The position numbers and the translations under genes were made by a program. The notes beneath the pieces were generated by a model. The model saw only the letters and a list, made by a program, of their open reading frames with translations. It made no database searches and had not been told where the DNA came from. A DNA stretch of 64,000 nt from Thiohalobacter thiocyanaticus (lineage in GTDB: Bacteria > Pseudomonadota > Gammaproteobacteria > Thiohalobacterales > Thiohalobacteraceae): positions 1,798,001-1,862,000 of the forward strand of contig NZ_QZMU01000001.1 of the NCBI RefSeq assembly GCF_003932505.1. Direction: 5' to 3'. Of this stretch, positions 55,607 through 64,000 are shown one piece after another. Numbering within the stretch: position 1 is the first letter of the stretch; each line of letters begins with the position of its first letter.

Positions 55607-56209
55607 TCACTCCTCCACCGCGCGATAGGCGGCATAGGTGTAATATTTCGGCCGCGAGTCCAGCCGGGCATGCAGCCAGTACACCCCCAGTCCTGAGGTG
55701 CTGAGCCACAGCGGGGAATCGGAAAGCCGCTGGGAGACCGCCTCGCCGATCCGCCGCCAGAAGGCATCCCGCTGGCCCGCGGGTGCTTCCCGCACGAAGC
55801 TGAGCAGATGCGCATAACAGGCATTGGGCGGCACTGGGCAGGGGGCGACCAGCCGGGCGTCGCCGCCGAGGTTGCTGAACTCGGCGATGGCATCCTCGCC
55901 GCAATGCCGGTCGAACTGCGCGGCAAAGGCGCGCGGGTCTGCGTTTGTGCCAACCAGCGACGGCGCCTCCACGCAGACAAACTCGAACGGCCGTTCCAGG
56001 CCGGCGTGTGTAACCGCGGGCGTCTCCCAGAAACAGGCGGCGAAGGGCGCCTCTGCCAGCGACTGGTTGAACTGCGCGCGGAAGGTGGCATCGGCCTGCC
56101 ACAGGGAAATCACCTGCTGCCAGGACAGCGCTCCGCTGCCGGCACGCAGCCGGGTCTTGCGTACCCGGCCGTTATCCTCGGCCGTGGTGTGAAACCGAGA
56201 GTCCGTCAT
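55607..56209 (-). CDS. Conserved protein of unknown function (200 aa)
   Basis: A soluble protein starting MTDSRFHTTAEDNGRVRKTR, with LSWQQVISLWQADATFRAQF and FEFVCVEAPSLVGTNADPRA, PNACYAHLLSFVREAPAGQR and a C-terminal LWLSTSGLGVYWLHARLDSR. The Trp/Cys/His content and compact ends suggest a folded single-domain protein. I do not name a family. It converges with the Pat gene, 15 bases apart. Confidence 0.72.
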   Translation of the reverse strand: MTDSRFHTTAEDNGRVRKTRLRAGSGALSWQQVISLWQADATFRAQFNQSLAEAPFAACFWETPAVTHAGLERPFEFVCVEAPSLVGTNADPRAFAAQFDRHCGEDAIAEFSNLGGDARLVAPCPVPPNACYAHLLSFVREAPAGQRDAFWRRIGEAVSQRLSDSPLWLSTSGLGVYWLHARLDSRPKYYTYAAYRAVEE

Positions 56210-56270
56210 GGCCCCGCGTCATTCCGCCTGCATCTGCCGTCAGGGTGCGTGTTCGGAGGACCGGGCCACA

Positions 56271-56960
56271 CTAGATTGCGGTACCGAACAGCGAACCCAC
56301 ACCGGCGGTGGCCCCCATGGCCAGCGCCCCCCAGAAGGTGACCCGCGTTGCCCCGATCAGTCTGGGCGCGCCGCCGGTCTGCGCCGCCAGGGTTCCGAGC
56401 ACGATGAGACAGACCAGGGAGCTGACAGTGACGAGCGCGATGAGCTGCTCCAGGGACGCCAGGGCGGCCGCGAGCAGCGGCAGGCCGGCCCCCACGGTGA
56501 AGGAGGCCGCCGAGGTCAGCGCGGCCTGGATCGGCCGGGCAGTGGCCACCTCGGAGATACCGAGCTCATCCCGGGCGTGGGCCGCAAGGGCATCCTTTTC
56601 CATCAGCTGCCCGGCGACCTGGCGGGCGAGTTCGGGGTCCAGTCCGCGGTCGATGTAGATCTCGGCCAGTTCCCGGTGTTCGTACTTGCGGTTCGTGGCC
56701 AGTTCCCGGCGCTCGCGCTGCAGGTCGGCCTGTTCGGTGTCGGACTGGGAGCTGACCGAGACATATTCGCCGGCCGCCATCGACATTGCTCCGGCCACCA
56801 GCCCGGCAACGCCTGCAATCAATACCTGTTCATGCGTGGCCTGCGAGGCCGCCACGCCGACGATCAGGCTGGCGGTGGAGACGATGCCGTCGTTGGCGCC
56901 CAGAACCGCCGCCCTGAGCCAGCCCACATGCCGGGTGCGATGGTGTTCAGGGTGGGGCAT
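56271..56960 (-). CDS. VIT1/CCC1-family iron/manganese transporter
   Basis: A 229-residue membrane protein. The family start is clear: WLRAAVLGANDGIVSTASLI. The first pair of membrane segments includes GVAGLVAGAMSMAAGEYVSV. A cytoplasmic metal-binding helical region follows, rich in Glu (ELATNRKYEHRELAEIYIDR), then LTSAASFTVGAGLPLLAAAL and two more segments. VIT1 proteins export Fe2+ or Mn2+ from the cytosol. The actual metal is not decided by sequence. Confidence 0.88.
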   Translation of the reverse strand: MPHPEHHRTRHVGWLRAAVLGANDGIVSTASLIVGVAASQATHEQVLIAGVAGLVAGAMSMAAGEYVSVSSQSDTEQADLQRERRELATNRKYEHRELAEIYIDRGLDPELARQVAGQLMEKDALAAHARDELGISEVATARPIQAALTSAASFTVGAGLPLLAAALASLEQLIALVTVSSLVCLIVLGTLAAQTGGAPRLIGATRVTFWGALAMGATAGVGSLFGTAI

Positions 56961-57012
56961 GGCAGGGCCTCCGATTCGTAACCATGAACATAAGCCGGGG
57001 GCTGCAGGTCGA

Positions 57013-57441
57013 TCAGCCGGCGATGTAGTGTTCGAGCTGCTCGATGATGAACTGCTGTTCGGCGATGATGGCGTTGACCAGATCTCCCATGGAGATGATC
57101 CCGATCAGGCTGCCGTCCTCGAGCACCGGCAGGTGGCGGATGCGCCGTTTCGTCATGATGGCCATGGCCTCGTGAACGGTCTGGCCGCCGTGGGTATAGA
57201 GGACATGGCGGGTCATGATGTCGCTGACGCGGGTGCTTTTCGAGGCGCGGCCCTTGAGGATGACCTTGCGGGCGTAGTCGCGCTCCGTGAACAGGCCGGC
57301 GATCCTTGCCTCATCCATTGCCACCAGCGAGCCAATCTCCTTCTCCGCCATCAGGTAAATGGCGTCATAAACCGTTGCCTCCGGATGAATGGTCCATACC
57401 TGATTACCCTTTTCCTCCAGCAGCTGTTTGATGGTCTCCAT
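57013..57441 (-). CDS. Tandem CBS-domain protein
   Basis: A 142-residue protein of two CBS domains: WTIHPEATVYDAIYLMAEKE with ARIAGLFTERDYARKVILKG, and VLYTHGGQTVHEAMAIMTKR with RIRHLPVLEDGSLIGIISMG. Such stand-alone pairs bind adenine nucleotides and regulate partners; the partner is unknown here. ATG 57441 (METIKQLLEEKGNQV) is chosen; the open frame continues to 57510 without a ribosome site. Confidence 0.88.
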   Translation of the reverse strand: METIKQLLEEKGNQVWTIHPEATVYDAIYLMAEKEIGSLVAMDEARIAGLFTERDYARKVILKGRASKSTRVSDIMTRHVLYTHGGQTVHEAMAIMTKRRIRHLPVLEDGSLIGIISMGDLVNAIIAEQQFIIEQLEHYIAG

Positions 57442-57550
57442 ACGGGAACCCTCCATACGCGGGCGTGCCGATATACTGGCAAGCATAGTCCCCCGCGCAA
57501 CTGAATCCACCCACGGCGGGGTTGAATACAGATGTGACTTTGTTCATACA

Positions 57551-57601
57551 GGGTTCAGTGAACCCGGCCGATACTGGAAACATACTAACGTTCTCATTAG
57601 T
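57551..57601. promoter_or_regulatory. Two dyads upstream of the NlpC/P60 gene
   Basis: GGGTTCAGTGAACCC (57551-57565, perfect 7-1-7) and ACTAACGTTCTCATTAGT (57584-57601, ACTAA/TTAGT arms) lie 15-65 bases before the ATG at 57617. One or both may bind a regulator. No clear promoter could be assigned. Confidence 0.35.
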
Positions 57602-57616
57602 AAGGGGGAGGCCGGT

Positions 57617-58132
57617 ATGGAACACCTGACCACACTCGGCCTGCGCCTGGCGCTGCTGGCGCTGCTTGGACTGATCGCGAGCGGCTGCGCGCAGCGGCCG
57701 GTCGTGCCGGAGCCGGGCGCGGCGCTGCCCCAGGGGCATTACGATTCCCGACCGCAGCCGCAGCAGCGCCGGCAGCTGGTCGCCCATGCCGAACGGATGC
57801 TGGGCACCCCCTACCGCTATGGCGGGGCAAGCCCGCGGCAGGGCTTCGATTGCAGCGGCCTGGTCTATTTCAGCCACCGCCAGCTGGGTATCGAGGTGCC
57901 ACGGACCACGCGCGGTCAGCGCCGCCACAGCCGCGCGGTTTCCCTGCAGGCCCTGCGCCCGGGCGATCTGGTGTTCTTCGATCTCACCGATGCCAAGACC
58001 CGCCATGTGGGTATCTACATCGGCGGCGGCCGGTTCATCCACGCGCCTTCCTCGGGCAAGCGGGTGTCGGTGGCCAGCCTGGACAATCCCTACTGGCGTC
58101 GGTACCTGGCGGGGGCGGGCAGTTTTCTCTAG
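57617..58132 (+). CDS. NlpC/P60-family murein hydrolase lipoprotein
   Basis: A 171-residue lipoprotein endopeptidase that cuts peptidoglycan stem peptides. The signal and lipobox are LALLALLGLIASGC (Cys26). The papain-like domain has the nucleophile in SPRQGFDCSGLVYFS, the His in TRHVGIYIGGGRFIHAPSSG, and GDLVFFDLTDAKT between. Length matches small NlpC/Spr proteins. GGGGGAGG lies before the ATG. Divergent from the CBS gene. Confidence 0.92.
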   Translation: MEHLTTLGLRLALLALLGLIASGCAQRPVVPEPGAALPQGHYDSRPQPQQRRQLVAHAERMLGTPYRYGGASPRQGFDCSGLVYFSHRQLGIEVPRTTRGQRRHSRAVSLQALRPGDLVFFDLTDAKTRHVGIYIGGGRFIHAPSSGKRVSVASLDNPYWRRYLAGAGSFL

Positions 58133-58213
58133 CGATCCGCGATCCTCCGTGCCGGTCCAGGGTAATGGTCCATACCGGCGCATCGGGCTGCTGGTGTTGA
58201 CCGTGGCCTTCGT

Positions 58214-58684
58214 CTATCCCCGACTCTGAGTCGCTTCGGCCAGGAACAGTGCCGTGACCCGGTCCATGCTGGCGATGTGCTGAAACATCCAGGCGGGGAA
58301 CACCTCGTACAGGTAGTGCCGCAGGGCCGACAGGTCACCGTCTGTCTGCCAGTCCGCGATGATCTGTTCCAGTTCGGCCCGGACCCGGTCATGCTCGCCC
58401 TTGTGGATCGGATAGACCGGAAAACCGTAGCGGCGCATGAGTTCCTCCTCGCTGGAGAAGTGAGTGCGCAGATGCTCGAGCAGCGCCTGCAGCCGGTGGT
58501 CCAGCGCGTGCCTGGCCTCGGCGTATGTCCCTGTCTGCGGCAGCAGCACGAGCAGTTCGTTCAGCATGTCGATCTCGTCTTCGTGCACCGCGTTCATTTC
58601 GGCGAGTGCCACCCTGGGCAGATCCTCATGACGCAACAGCCGGGGCGGGTGCGGCTCCCGGGGGGTGGGTGCATTCTGTGCCAT
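58214..58684 (-). CDS. Bacteriohemerythrin-like protein
   Basis: A 156-residue four-helix protein with a di-iron oxygen site. Ligand motifs: MNAVHEDEIDMLNELL (His, Glu region), LLEHLRTHFSSEEELMRRYG (HxxxE), PVYPIHKGEHDRVRAELEQI and WMFQHIASMDRVTALF (His, Asp). An N-terminal extension rich in Pro/Ala/Arg is probably flexible. It may sense or store oxygen. ATG 58684 has GAGGAAG upstream; the open frame further to 58771 is not supported. Confidence 0.85.
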   Translation of the reverse strand: MAQNAPTPREPHPPRLLRHEDLPRVALAEMNAVHEDEIDMLNELLVLLPQTGTYAEARHALDHRLQALLEHLRTHFSSEEELMRRYGFPVYPIHKGEHDRVRAELEQIIADWQTDGDLSALRHYLYEVFPAWMFQHIASMDRVTALFLAEATQSRG

Positions 58685-59099
58685 TTGAGCTTCCTCCGCG
58701 TTCGTGCCTGGCGGCAAGGGCCAGGTCAGTGCGGACATGCTGCACCCCGGATCGCCGTGGGGAACTGACAAAGGTCAAGGCGGGGACGCGATGAGGCTCC
58801 TGGATCCGGTCTGGGCAGCTGTGCGCGCCCGTCGAGTCACCGCTGTACCGGCGGTATTCCGGCAATGGAACGTGAACAGCTGCCGCATTCTTGACGAGTG
58901 CGGAGCGGCTGGCGGCCTGATTCCATGATGTGAGTCGGGTTAATGCCCGGCGGAGTCGGATAAGCAATTAACCGGCAAGGGTTTCCTGTTTCTGTTGCCG
59001 GAAACGATAAAACTGGAATGCGACTTGCACAACGAGCTCAGGATCCCGGACATTGAACGGGATCGGCAATGGCAAGCCAATTTTCATGGGAACGACACA
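58685..59099. other. Intergenic region without a supported gene
   Basis: About 415 bases between the divergent hemerythrin and small secreted-protein genes. Short frames exist on both strands, but none has a convincing ribosome site or recognisable protein. No strong hairpin or repeat family was found. Confidence 0.4.
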
Positions 59100-59408
59100 G
59101 TGAACCAGAGACGACATCAGCGACAACTGACCTGGCTGCGGGCCCTGGCGGCGGTCGCGGCAATCGCCTTTCTCCAGACGGCATGGGCCGGACCGGGAGT
59201 GAGCTATCAGGTCTTACCGGCCAAGGTGGTCTCGGAAAGCGGGATGACCGAGATAACCCTGATGGTCGAACAGCCGAGCGGACGCACCTGGATGCTGAGT
59301 CAGCAGGGGGGAGGCTCGCCCACCTGGCAGCCACTGTCCTACGGCGAAGGCCAGGGCCTGACCACGGCCACCATCCCACGGCCCGCCCCCTACGAACCGC
59401 AGGACTAG
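59100..59408 (+). CDS. Small exported protein of unknown function
   Basis: A 102-residue protein from GTG 59100. The signal peptide is plausible (basic start, then RALAAVAAIAFLQTAWA), with mature part GPGVSYQVLPAKVVSESGMT and a beta-rich EITLMVEQPSGRTWMLSQQG. It ends PRPAPYEPQD. GGGAACGACACA precedes the GTG. It converges with opgH. Family not recognised. Confidence 0.6.
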   Translation: MNQRRHQRQLTWLRALAAVAAIAFLQTAWAGPGVSYQVLPAKVVSESGMTEITLMVEQPSGRTWMLSQQGGGSPTWQPLSYGEGQGLTTATIPRPAPYEPQD

Positions 59409-59466
59409 GCATCAATCCGGCAACCGGATATCGCCACATGGCTGGTTGCCGGGTTGATATGCGCTT

Positions 59467-61600
59467 TCACTTCGACTGACACGGCTGAACGCCAGTGCCC
59501 GCCAGCGTCGGCGAACGGCACAGGCTGCCGATAACCTGCTTCCAGTGCGGTGGTGCATCCGCGCTCCAGACGGCCTCGTGCAGGCGCTGCAGGGCGGGCG
59601 CGTCCTGCGCCAGCCAGTCGCGCTGCCACCGCTCCAGGGCCCGGGGGCCACCCGTCCGGCACTGCTCGACCAGCACCGCGCGGATCTCCCCCCTGCCGGC
59701 CAGATCGCCGCCGCGCCGTGCCAGTTGCCGGTGCAGGGCATTGCGCCAGGGATCGACGATCGCCAGCTCGAAGGGTGACAGCCCATCCGCTTCCGGCAGT
59801 ACCGGGCGCTCCAGCCGGGTCAGGACAGGCGGTGGACGCGATTCCTCAGGCGCGAGCATGAGGCGGGAACGACGCAGGGCCAGGCCGTTGCGAAAGCGGC
59901 TCAGCCAGACCGAGATCGGCGCGGCGAAGATCAGCGGCAGTGCAATGGGCAGGGACCAGAACACGAACAGCGGCTTGAGCCAGAAGGCAAACCCCGCCCA
60001 GGCCAGGGCCAGCAGACTGCCGGGCGCGTGATGCCGCAGCGCCGCACGCCAGCGCAGTTCCTCGGTACGGTTCTGACCGGCCCACTGGATTCCCAGATTG
60101 AACAGGGTCTCCACCACAAAGCGTGAATGCGCCAGCATTCGGATCGGTGCCAGCAACACGGAAAGCAGCAGCTCCAGCCCCGCACTGAGGAAGATACGGA
60201 CAGTACCCCCCATCGCCCGCAGGCGCGGCCGGTCCAGCATCAGGTCGATCACTGCCAGCAGCTTGGGCATGAACAGCACGAACAGCACGCTGGAGACCAG
60301 GCGCAGCGCCCACTGGGGCTGCCACTGCGGCCACAGCGGATGCAGCTGGTGCGATTCGGGAAAGTAGTCCACCGGCCAGAAAATGAACTGGGTGACCTCG
60401 GCAGTGGCCAGCACCAGGAACAGGAACCACAGGGGTGAGCTCAGGTAGGCCATGATGCCCTGGGCAAAGGCGAAACGGTGGGCCAGGCGCATCCCCGGCC
60501 GGAACAGGAAGTGCAGGTGCTGAAGATTGCCGTAGGCCCAGCGCCGGTCGCGCGTCAGGTCGTCGATCAGGCTCGGTGGGGACTCCTCGTAACTCTGCGC
60601 CAGCTCCGGTTCAAGCCAGACCTCGTAGCCGGCGCGGCGCATGAAGGCGGCCTCGACGAAATCGTGGCTGAGCACGTTCCCGCCGAGAAAGCCCCGGCCG
60701 GTGAGCTGGCGCAGGCCGCAGTGCTGCATGAAGGGGGCGACGCGAATCACGGCATTGTGTCCCCAGAACACTGCATCGCCCAGCTGCAGCGAGGCCAGGC
60801 CGGCGGTGAACAGCGGGCCGTACAGATGATTACCGAACTGCTGCAGCCGGGCATAGGCGGTGCCGGCATTGACGATGCGCGGGCTGGTCTGCAGGATCCC
60901 GACATGGGGCGCAGCCTGCATCAGCTGTACCATGCGCACCAGATCGGCGCCGCCGACCAGGCTGTCGGCATCCATGACTATCATATAGGTATACCGCGCG
61001 CCCCAGCGGCGCAGAAAATCGGCGATGTTACCAGTCTTGCGGTTGAGGTTGATGCTGCGGCGCCGGTAGTGCAGCCGGCCATGGGCGTCGAGTTCCTCGC
61101 ACAGGCGATACCAGGCCGTTTGCTCCTCCAGCCAGACATCCGGGTCGCGGCTGTCGGAGAGAATGAAGAACTCGAAGGCCTCGAGCCGGCCGGTGGCGGC
61201 GAGAATCCCGATAGGTTTCCCTCACGCCGGCAAAGGTGCGCTGCACGTCTTCGTGATAGATGGGAAACACGACGGCCGTCGGCGCGAGTTCGCAGTTATC
61301 GAGCCAGGCCGGCGGGTAGCGCGCGAGCAGGCTTCTGGAATCACCGCCGAGACGGCGGATGACGAAACCGAACGCGGCCATCCAGAAACCGATGGAGATC
61401 CAGCCGAAGAGCACGGCGAACAGTGCCAGCAGCCCCTGTTCGAGCAGGGTGGAACCCTGGTAGGGAAGTACGCCCAGCATGATATAGGTCGCACCCGCGG
61501 TCTGGGCCGTGACCAGCAGCAGCATCAACAGCCGGCGCAGGATGGCGGCGGCGTGCCAGTTACGGGCGGCGCTGCGGATACGCTGAGACGAGGTGGTCAT
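59467..61600 (-). pseudogene. opgH: Glucan membrane glycosyltransferase OpgH, one frameshift
   Basis: OpgH makes the glucose backbone of osmoregulated periplasmic glucans at the inner membrane. The N-terminus (from ATG 61600) has LLMLLLVTAQTAGATYIMLG and a catalytic start with VVFPIYHEDVQRTFAGVRET. At about 61205-61212 the frame shifts after ETYR. In the next frame the protein continues ILAATGRLEAFEFFILSDSR, then YMIVMDADSLVGGADLVRMV (the DxD Asp) and RRWAYGNLQH, and C-terminal membrane segments to about 711 residues in total. The shift lies at a CCC run and could be a sequence error. opgG lies upstream. Confidence 0.85.
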
Positions 61601-61622
61601 GCCGGGTCCGACCGGGAACCGG

Positions 61623-61880
61623 TCAGCGAATGGCGGGGTAGCCGAGATGGCCGCGTTGCAGGGGAGGAGCAGGGGCGGGTTGTGGGAGGCGCGACTGTCC
61701 GGGCGACAGCGCCTTGCGGGTGAGCCGCGCCGGATTGATGCCGCCCTGGCAGTCCAGGATCTGCTGCATCCAGGTGCGGACCTGTTCGCAGGCCGCCTGC
61801 GGTTGGAGTCCCGAATGACACAGATAGCAGTACAGGCGGTTGACGGCCTGGATGCAGGGCTCTTCGTTATACGGGATCAT
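61623..61880 (-). CDS. Small protein between opgG and opgH
   Basis: An 85-residue protein whose ATG overlaps the opgG stop (ATGA), so it is probably translated by coupling. It begins MIPYNEEPCIQAVNRLYCYL and has four Cys in the first 45 residues (EEPC, LYC, CHSGL, QAACE), then a fifth near LDCQGG and a Pro/Arg-rich end. No signal or membrane segment; family not recognised. It ends 22 bases before opgH. Confidence 0.6.
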   Translation of the reverse strand: MIPYNEEPCIQAVNRLYCYLCHSGLQPQAACEQVRTWMQQILDCQGGINPARLTRKALSPGQSRLPQPAPAPPLQRGHLGYPAIR

Positions 61881-63430
61881 TTGCCGTTTCCTTTGATGTC
61901 GTTTTCCGTTGGCAGCGTATAGGTCCAGGTCTCGGACAGCTGGGTATCGTCGCGTTTGAGATAGGCGCGCAGTTCCAGCGGCTTGCCCTCGGCCGGGCTG
62001 GCCAGGATGGACAGACGCCAGTGGCCGGTCTGCTCCACGTACTCGACATACCGTTCCAGAACCTTGCCGCCGAGCATGGCGCTGACCTCGGCGGTGACCG
62101 GGGCGTCGGCGCCAAGCCCCTGCAGCGGCCCGCCCTTGAAGTCGGCGATCAGCCGGTAGGAATTCTTCACATTGCCCCCACCAAGGATATCACCGAGCCC
62201 GACAAAGGTGCTGGACACCCGGGCGAGCGGGTGTTCGAGTGACAACTGGCGGCCCAGATCGATTTCGTAGCCGAAGTCGAAGCGTTTGCCGCCGGCCACC
62301 GTGTTCGGCGGCGACCAGAAGGCGACGATGTTGTCGTTGGTCTCGTCACTGGTCGGGATCTGTACCAGCACGATGCGGCCGTCACCCCAGTCCGACCGGG
62401 TTTTCACCCAGGCGTCCGGCCGCCGTTCATAGTCCGCTTCCGGATCCTGGTAGGAGGCGAACTCGCCGTCGCGCTGGAACAGCCCGAAGGCACGCACATC
62501 CCGGGTCGAGAAACTGAAGGTCTGCAGCTTGGTCGGGTTGATCAGCGGACGCCACAGCCATTCGCCGCTGCCGTCATGGATGAGCAGCCCGTCCGAGTCG
62601 TGCACCTCCGGTCGCCAGTTGCCGCGCGGCCGGGCGGTGTTCTCGCCGTAGAAGAACATGCTGGTCAGCGGCGCGATGCCCAGCAGCTCGATCCGGTCAC
62701 GGGTGAACAGGGTGGAATTGACCTCGACCCGCGTCGGCTGACCCGGATGGATAGTGAATTCATAGGCACCGGTGACGCGCTTGCTGTCGAGCAGGCCGTA
62801 GACCTTCATGTTGCTGGCCTTCGGGTGCGGACGAATCAGCCAGAACTCCCGGAAGATGGGAAACTCCTCGCCCGACAACAGCCCGGTGTCGAGCGCCAGG
62901 CCGCGTTTGGACAGACCGAAGTGATCGCCGGTGCCGACGCCGCGAAAGTAACTGGCGCCTGCGAACACCAGAAACTGGTCCTGCACGCCGGCCTTGTTGA
63001 TGGGGTAGGTCAGCTTGAAACCGGCATAGCCGAGATCGGCCGGTATCTTTTTTCTCAGTGCGTCATCGCCGTAGGTGAACAGTTCCTTGCGGAAAGGCAA
63101 CTGATGCACGCCCTCGGCATCGACGATGTTGATTCTGACCGGCAGCCTGTAGGTGCGGCCGGCGGGGACCAGCATGACCTGGAACCGGGTCCTGCTCTTC
63201 GACCAGAGCTGCTGGGCGGGATCGAAACGGATGCTGCGGAATTCATCGTAACTGAGGTCCTGCATGAAACCGGGGATGGCCTCGGGTGCCTGGTAGGGCT
63301 CGGCGGCCAGTTTTTCGGCCCTGGCGATGACATCCTGGAGTCCGAAGGCCGACGCCTGGAGGGACAGGCACAGGCCCATGAGGAGCACGGTCGTTCTGCA
63401 TACCCTGAGAGGGATTCTGAAGGTTTTCAT
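61877..63430 (-). CDS. opgG: Periplasmic glucan biosynthesis protein OpgG
   Basis: A 517-residue periplasmic protein needed with OpgH to make osmoregulated periplasmic glucans. The signal peptide is MKTFRIPLRVCRTTVLLMGL through SLQASA. OpgG family blocks are FRSIRFDPAQQLWSKSRTRF, FLVFAGASYFRGVGTGDHFG, IGFREFWLIRP-like EFPIFREFWLIRPHPKASNM and SMFFYGENTARPRGNWRPEV. Length equals E. coli OpgG (511) within normal range. ATG 63430 is chosen; upstream in-frame codons to 63502 are not needed. Confidence 0.95.
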   Translation of the reverse strand: MKTFRIPLRVCRTTVLLMGLCLSLQASAFGLQDVIARAEKLAAEPYQAPEAIPGFMQDLSYDEFRSIRFDPAQQLWSKSRTRFQVMLVPAGRTYRLPVRINIVDAEGVHQLPFRKELFTYGDDALRKKIPADLGYAGFKLTYPINKAGVQDQFLVFAGASYFRGVGTGDHFGLSKRGLALDTGLLSGEEFPIFREFWLIRPHPKASNMKVYGLLDSKRVTGAYEFTIHPGQPTRVEVNSTLFTRDRIELLGIAPLTSMFFYGENTARPRGNWRPEVHDSDGLLIHDGSGEWLWRPLINPTKLQTFSFSTRDVRAFGLFQRDGEFASYQDPEADYERRPDAWVKTRSDWGDGRIVLVQIPTSDETNDNIVAFWSPPNTVAGGKRFDFGYEIDLGRQLSLEHPLARVSSTFVGLGDILGGGNVKNSYRLIADFKGGPLQGLGADAPVTAEVSAMLGGKVLERYVEYVEQTGHWRLSILASPAEGKPLELRAYLKRDDTQLSETWTYTLPTENDIKGNGK

Positions 63431-63635
63431 AATAATTCTAATGTTATACCAGGTAACAGTGGATTCGGCAGGGCGATCAACATATATACGGGGCGCGGAC
63501 AATGCAAGCCGGCACGGGGAGGGCGCCCGTGGACTGTGATCTGTGTCGGGTTCGGGCGCGGCTGGGTGGGCAGTCCGCCCGTTTGTTCCTGTCGCTGTCA
63601 GGCGACAGGGAACAGTTGGAAAGTGCGGGACTGTC

Positions 63636-64000
63636 TTACCGGTCCCGGTTTATCCCTGAATCCTTGTCGGGGTGCCCGCCGACCGGCTGCGCCGGGAGCT
63701 GCAGCTCTCCCGTCATACCCGCCTGGCGGGACAGCTCGATACGGTCGAGCCAGTCGCACAGCTGTTGCCAGGGAGCGGCGTCGCGGCTGTGTTCCCGGTA
63801 GTCCAGCTCGTGTATGCCCAATCCTTCCTCGCTGGCCTGGAGGTACTGCTGGGTGTCGCGCAGGCGCGCGGCCACCGGAATGCCCAGCTCATCCAGGAAC
63901 CGTTCGAGCTTGATCAGCGAACGGGTATTGAAGCGCAGTCGGTTGGCGATGATGCCTAGCACCTTGTTCTGCGCCCGTACCCGTCCCTTCAACAGCAGGT
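63636..64000 (-). CDS. ParA/MinD-like ATPase, C-terminal part (partial)
   Basis: The last about 120 codons of a deviant-Walker P-loop ATPase; the N-terminus is beyond the right edge. Visible blocks are KVLGIIANRLRFNTRSLIKL (the NTP-base-binding loop and following helix), FLDELGIPVAARLRDTQQYL and the C-terminal GLGIHELDYREHSRDAAPWQ. The cargo cannot be told. It lies about 200 bases upstream of opgG on the same strand; that gap shows no gene. Confidence 0.75.
   Translation of the reverse strand, partial: LLLKGRVRAQNKVLGIIANRLRFNTRSLIKLERFLDELGIPVAARLRDTQQYLQASEEGLGIHELDYREHSRDAAPWQQLCDWLDRIELSRQAGMTGELQLPAQPVGGHPDKDSGINRDR

Noticed and set aside
63502..63913. A Cys-containing open frame on the plus strand upstream of opgG
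   Set aside because: It overlaps the ParA/MinD-like gene on the opposite strand, which has clear family motifs, and lacks a ribosome site.

Overview
The window is about 64 kb of a high-GC gammaproteobacterial chromosome, seen at its replication origin. The order mnmE-yidC-yidD-rnpA-rpmH | dnaA-dnaN-recF-gyrB, the glnA-ntrB-ntrC nitrogen block, the split glyQ/glyS synthetase, a cytochrome c5-type protein, opgGH and an MSHA-type pilus locus all fit a gammaproteobacterium. The sulfur-relay genes and general gene style recall Chromatiales/Ectothiorhodospiraceae-like sulfur bacteria, but no species can be named from the sequence alone.

Layout. 0-9.3 kb: the origin. A leftward ribosome/membrane operon (rpmH, rnpA, yidD, yidC, then mnmE running off the edge) diverges from dnaA, dnaN, recF and gyrB. 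Three perfect DnaA boxes and AT-rich DNA mark oriC between dnaA and dnaN. Three parS-like ParB sites lie in recF and the recF-gyrB gap. 9.4-14.3 kb: plsC, a GmhB-like protein lacking its catalytic residues, a MazG-like pyrophosphohydrolase, glyS and glyQ. 14.5-17.7 kb: an unknown protein, a PP-loop tRNA thiolation enzyme with an overlapping TusA-like sulfur carrier, and a cation diffusion facilitator. 17.7-22.7 kb: a complete nitrogen-control block, with two NtrC sites and a sigma-54 promoter before glnA, then a DUF4124 protein, a third NtrC site, ntrB and ntrC.

23-36 kb: a leftward MSHA-type IV pilus locus, from a PilN-like protein through mshJ, K, L, M, N, E, G, A, C, D, O and an MshP-like protein to a PilM-like protein. 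The MshP-like protein carries a C-terminal seven-repeat, cysteine-paired beta-propeller-like domain. mshL, mshM and mshN are broken by frameshifts between 31.3 and 33.4 kb, through either decay or poor sequence. 36-44 kb: class IB-like pyrD, trmL, a frameshifted sprT-like gene, a membrane pseudo-M48 protein, a 269-bp MITE-like element with 27-bp terminal inverted repeats, rep helicase, a methyltransferase and a di-haem cytochrome. 44-48 kb: two small proteins, a decayed interrupted tRNA-Arg copy and an intact tRNA-Arg(CCG), a perfect FNR/Anr box before a glycine-zipper lipoprotein, and a TetR gene divergent from a PspF-like sigma-54 activator. 48-59 kb: SirB-like protein, several unknowns, an HTH/[2Fe-2S]/reductase fusion, a deacetylase divergent from a Pat-type acetyltransferase, a VIT1-type transporter, a CBS protein, an NlpC/P60 lipoprotein and a hemerythrin. 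59-64 kb: opgG, a small overlapping gene, a frameshifted opgH and the end of a ParA/MinD-like ATPase.

Intergenic regions hold at least four dispersed repeat families (CACGGAA heptamers, a GGGTTA family, GTCATTGCGAG and CAACGC/GGCGC), mostly as inverted pairs. These repeats, the pilus locus and the interrupted tRNA are the least ordinary parts of the window.
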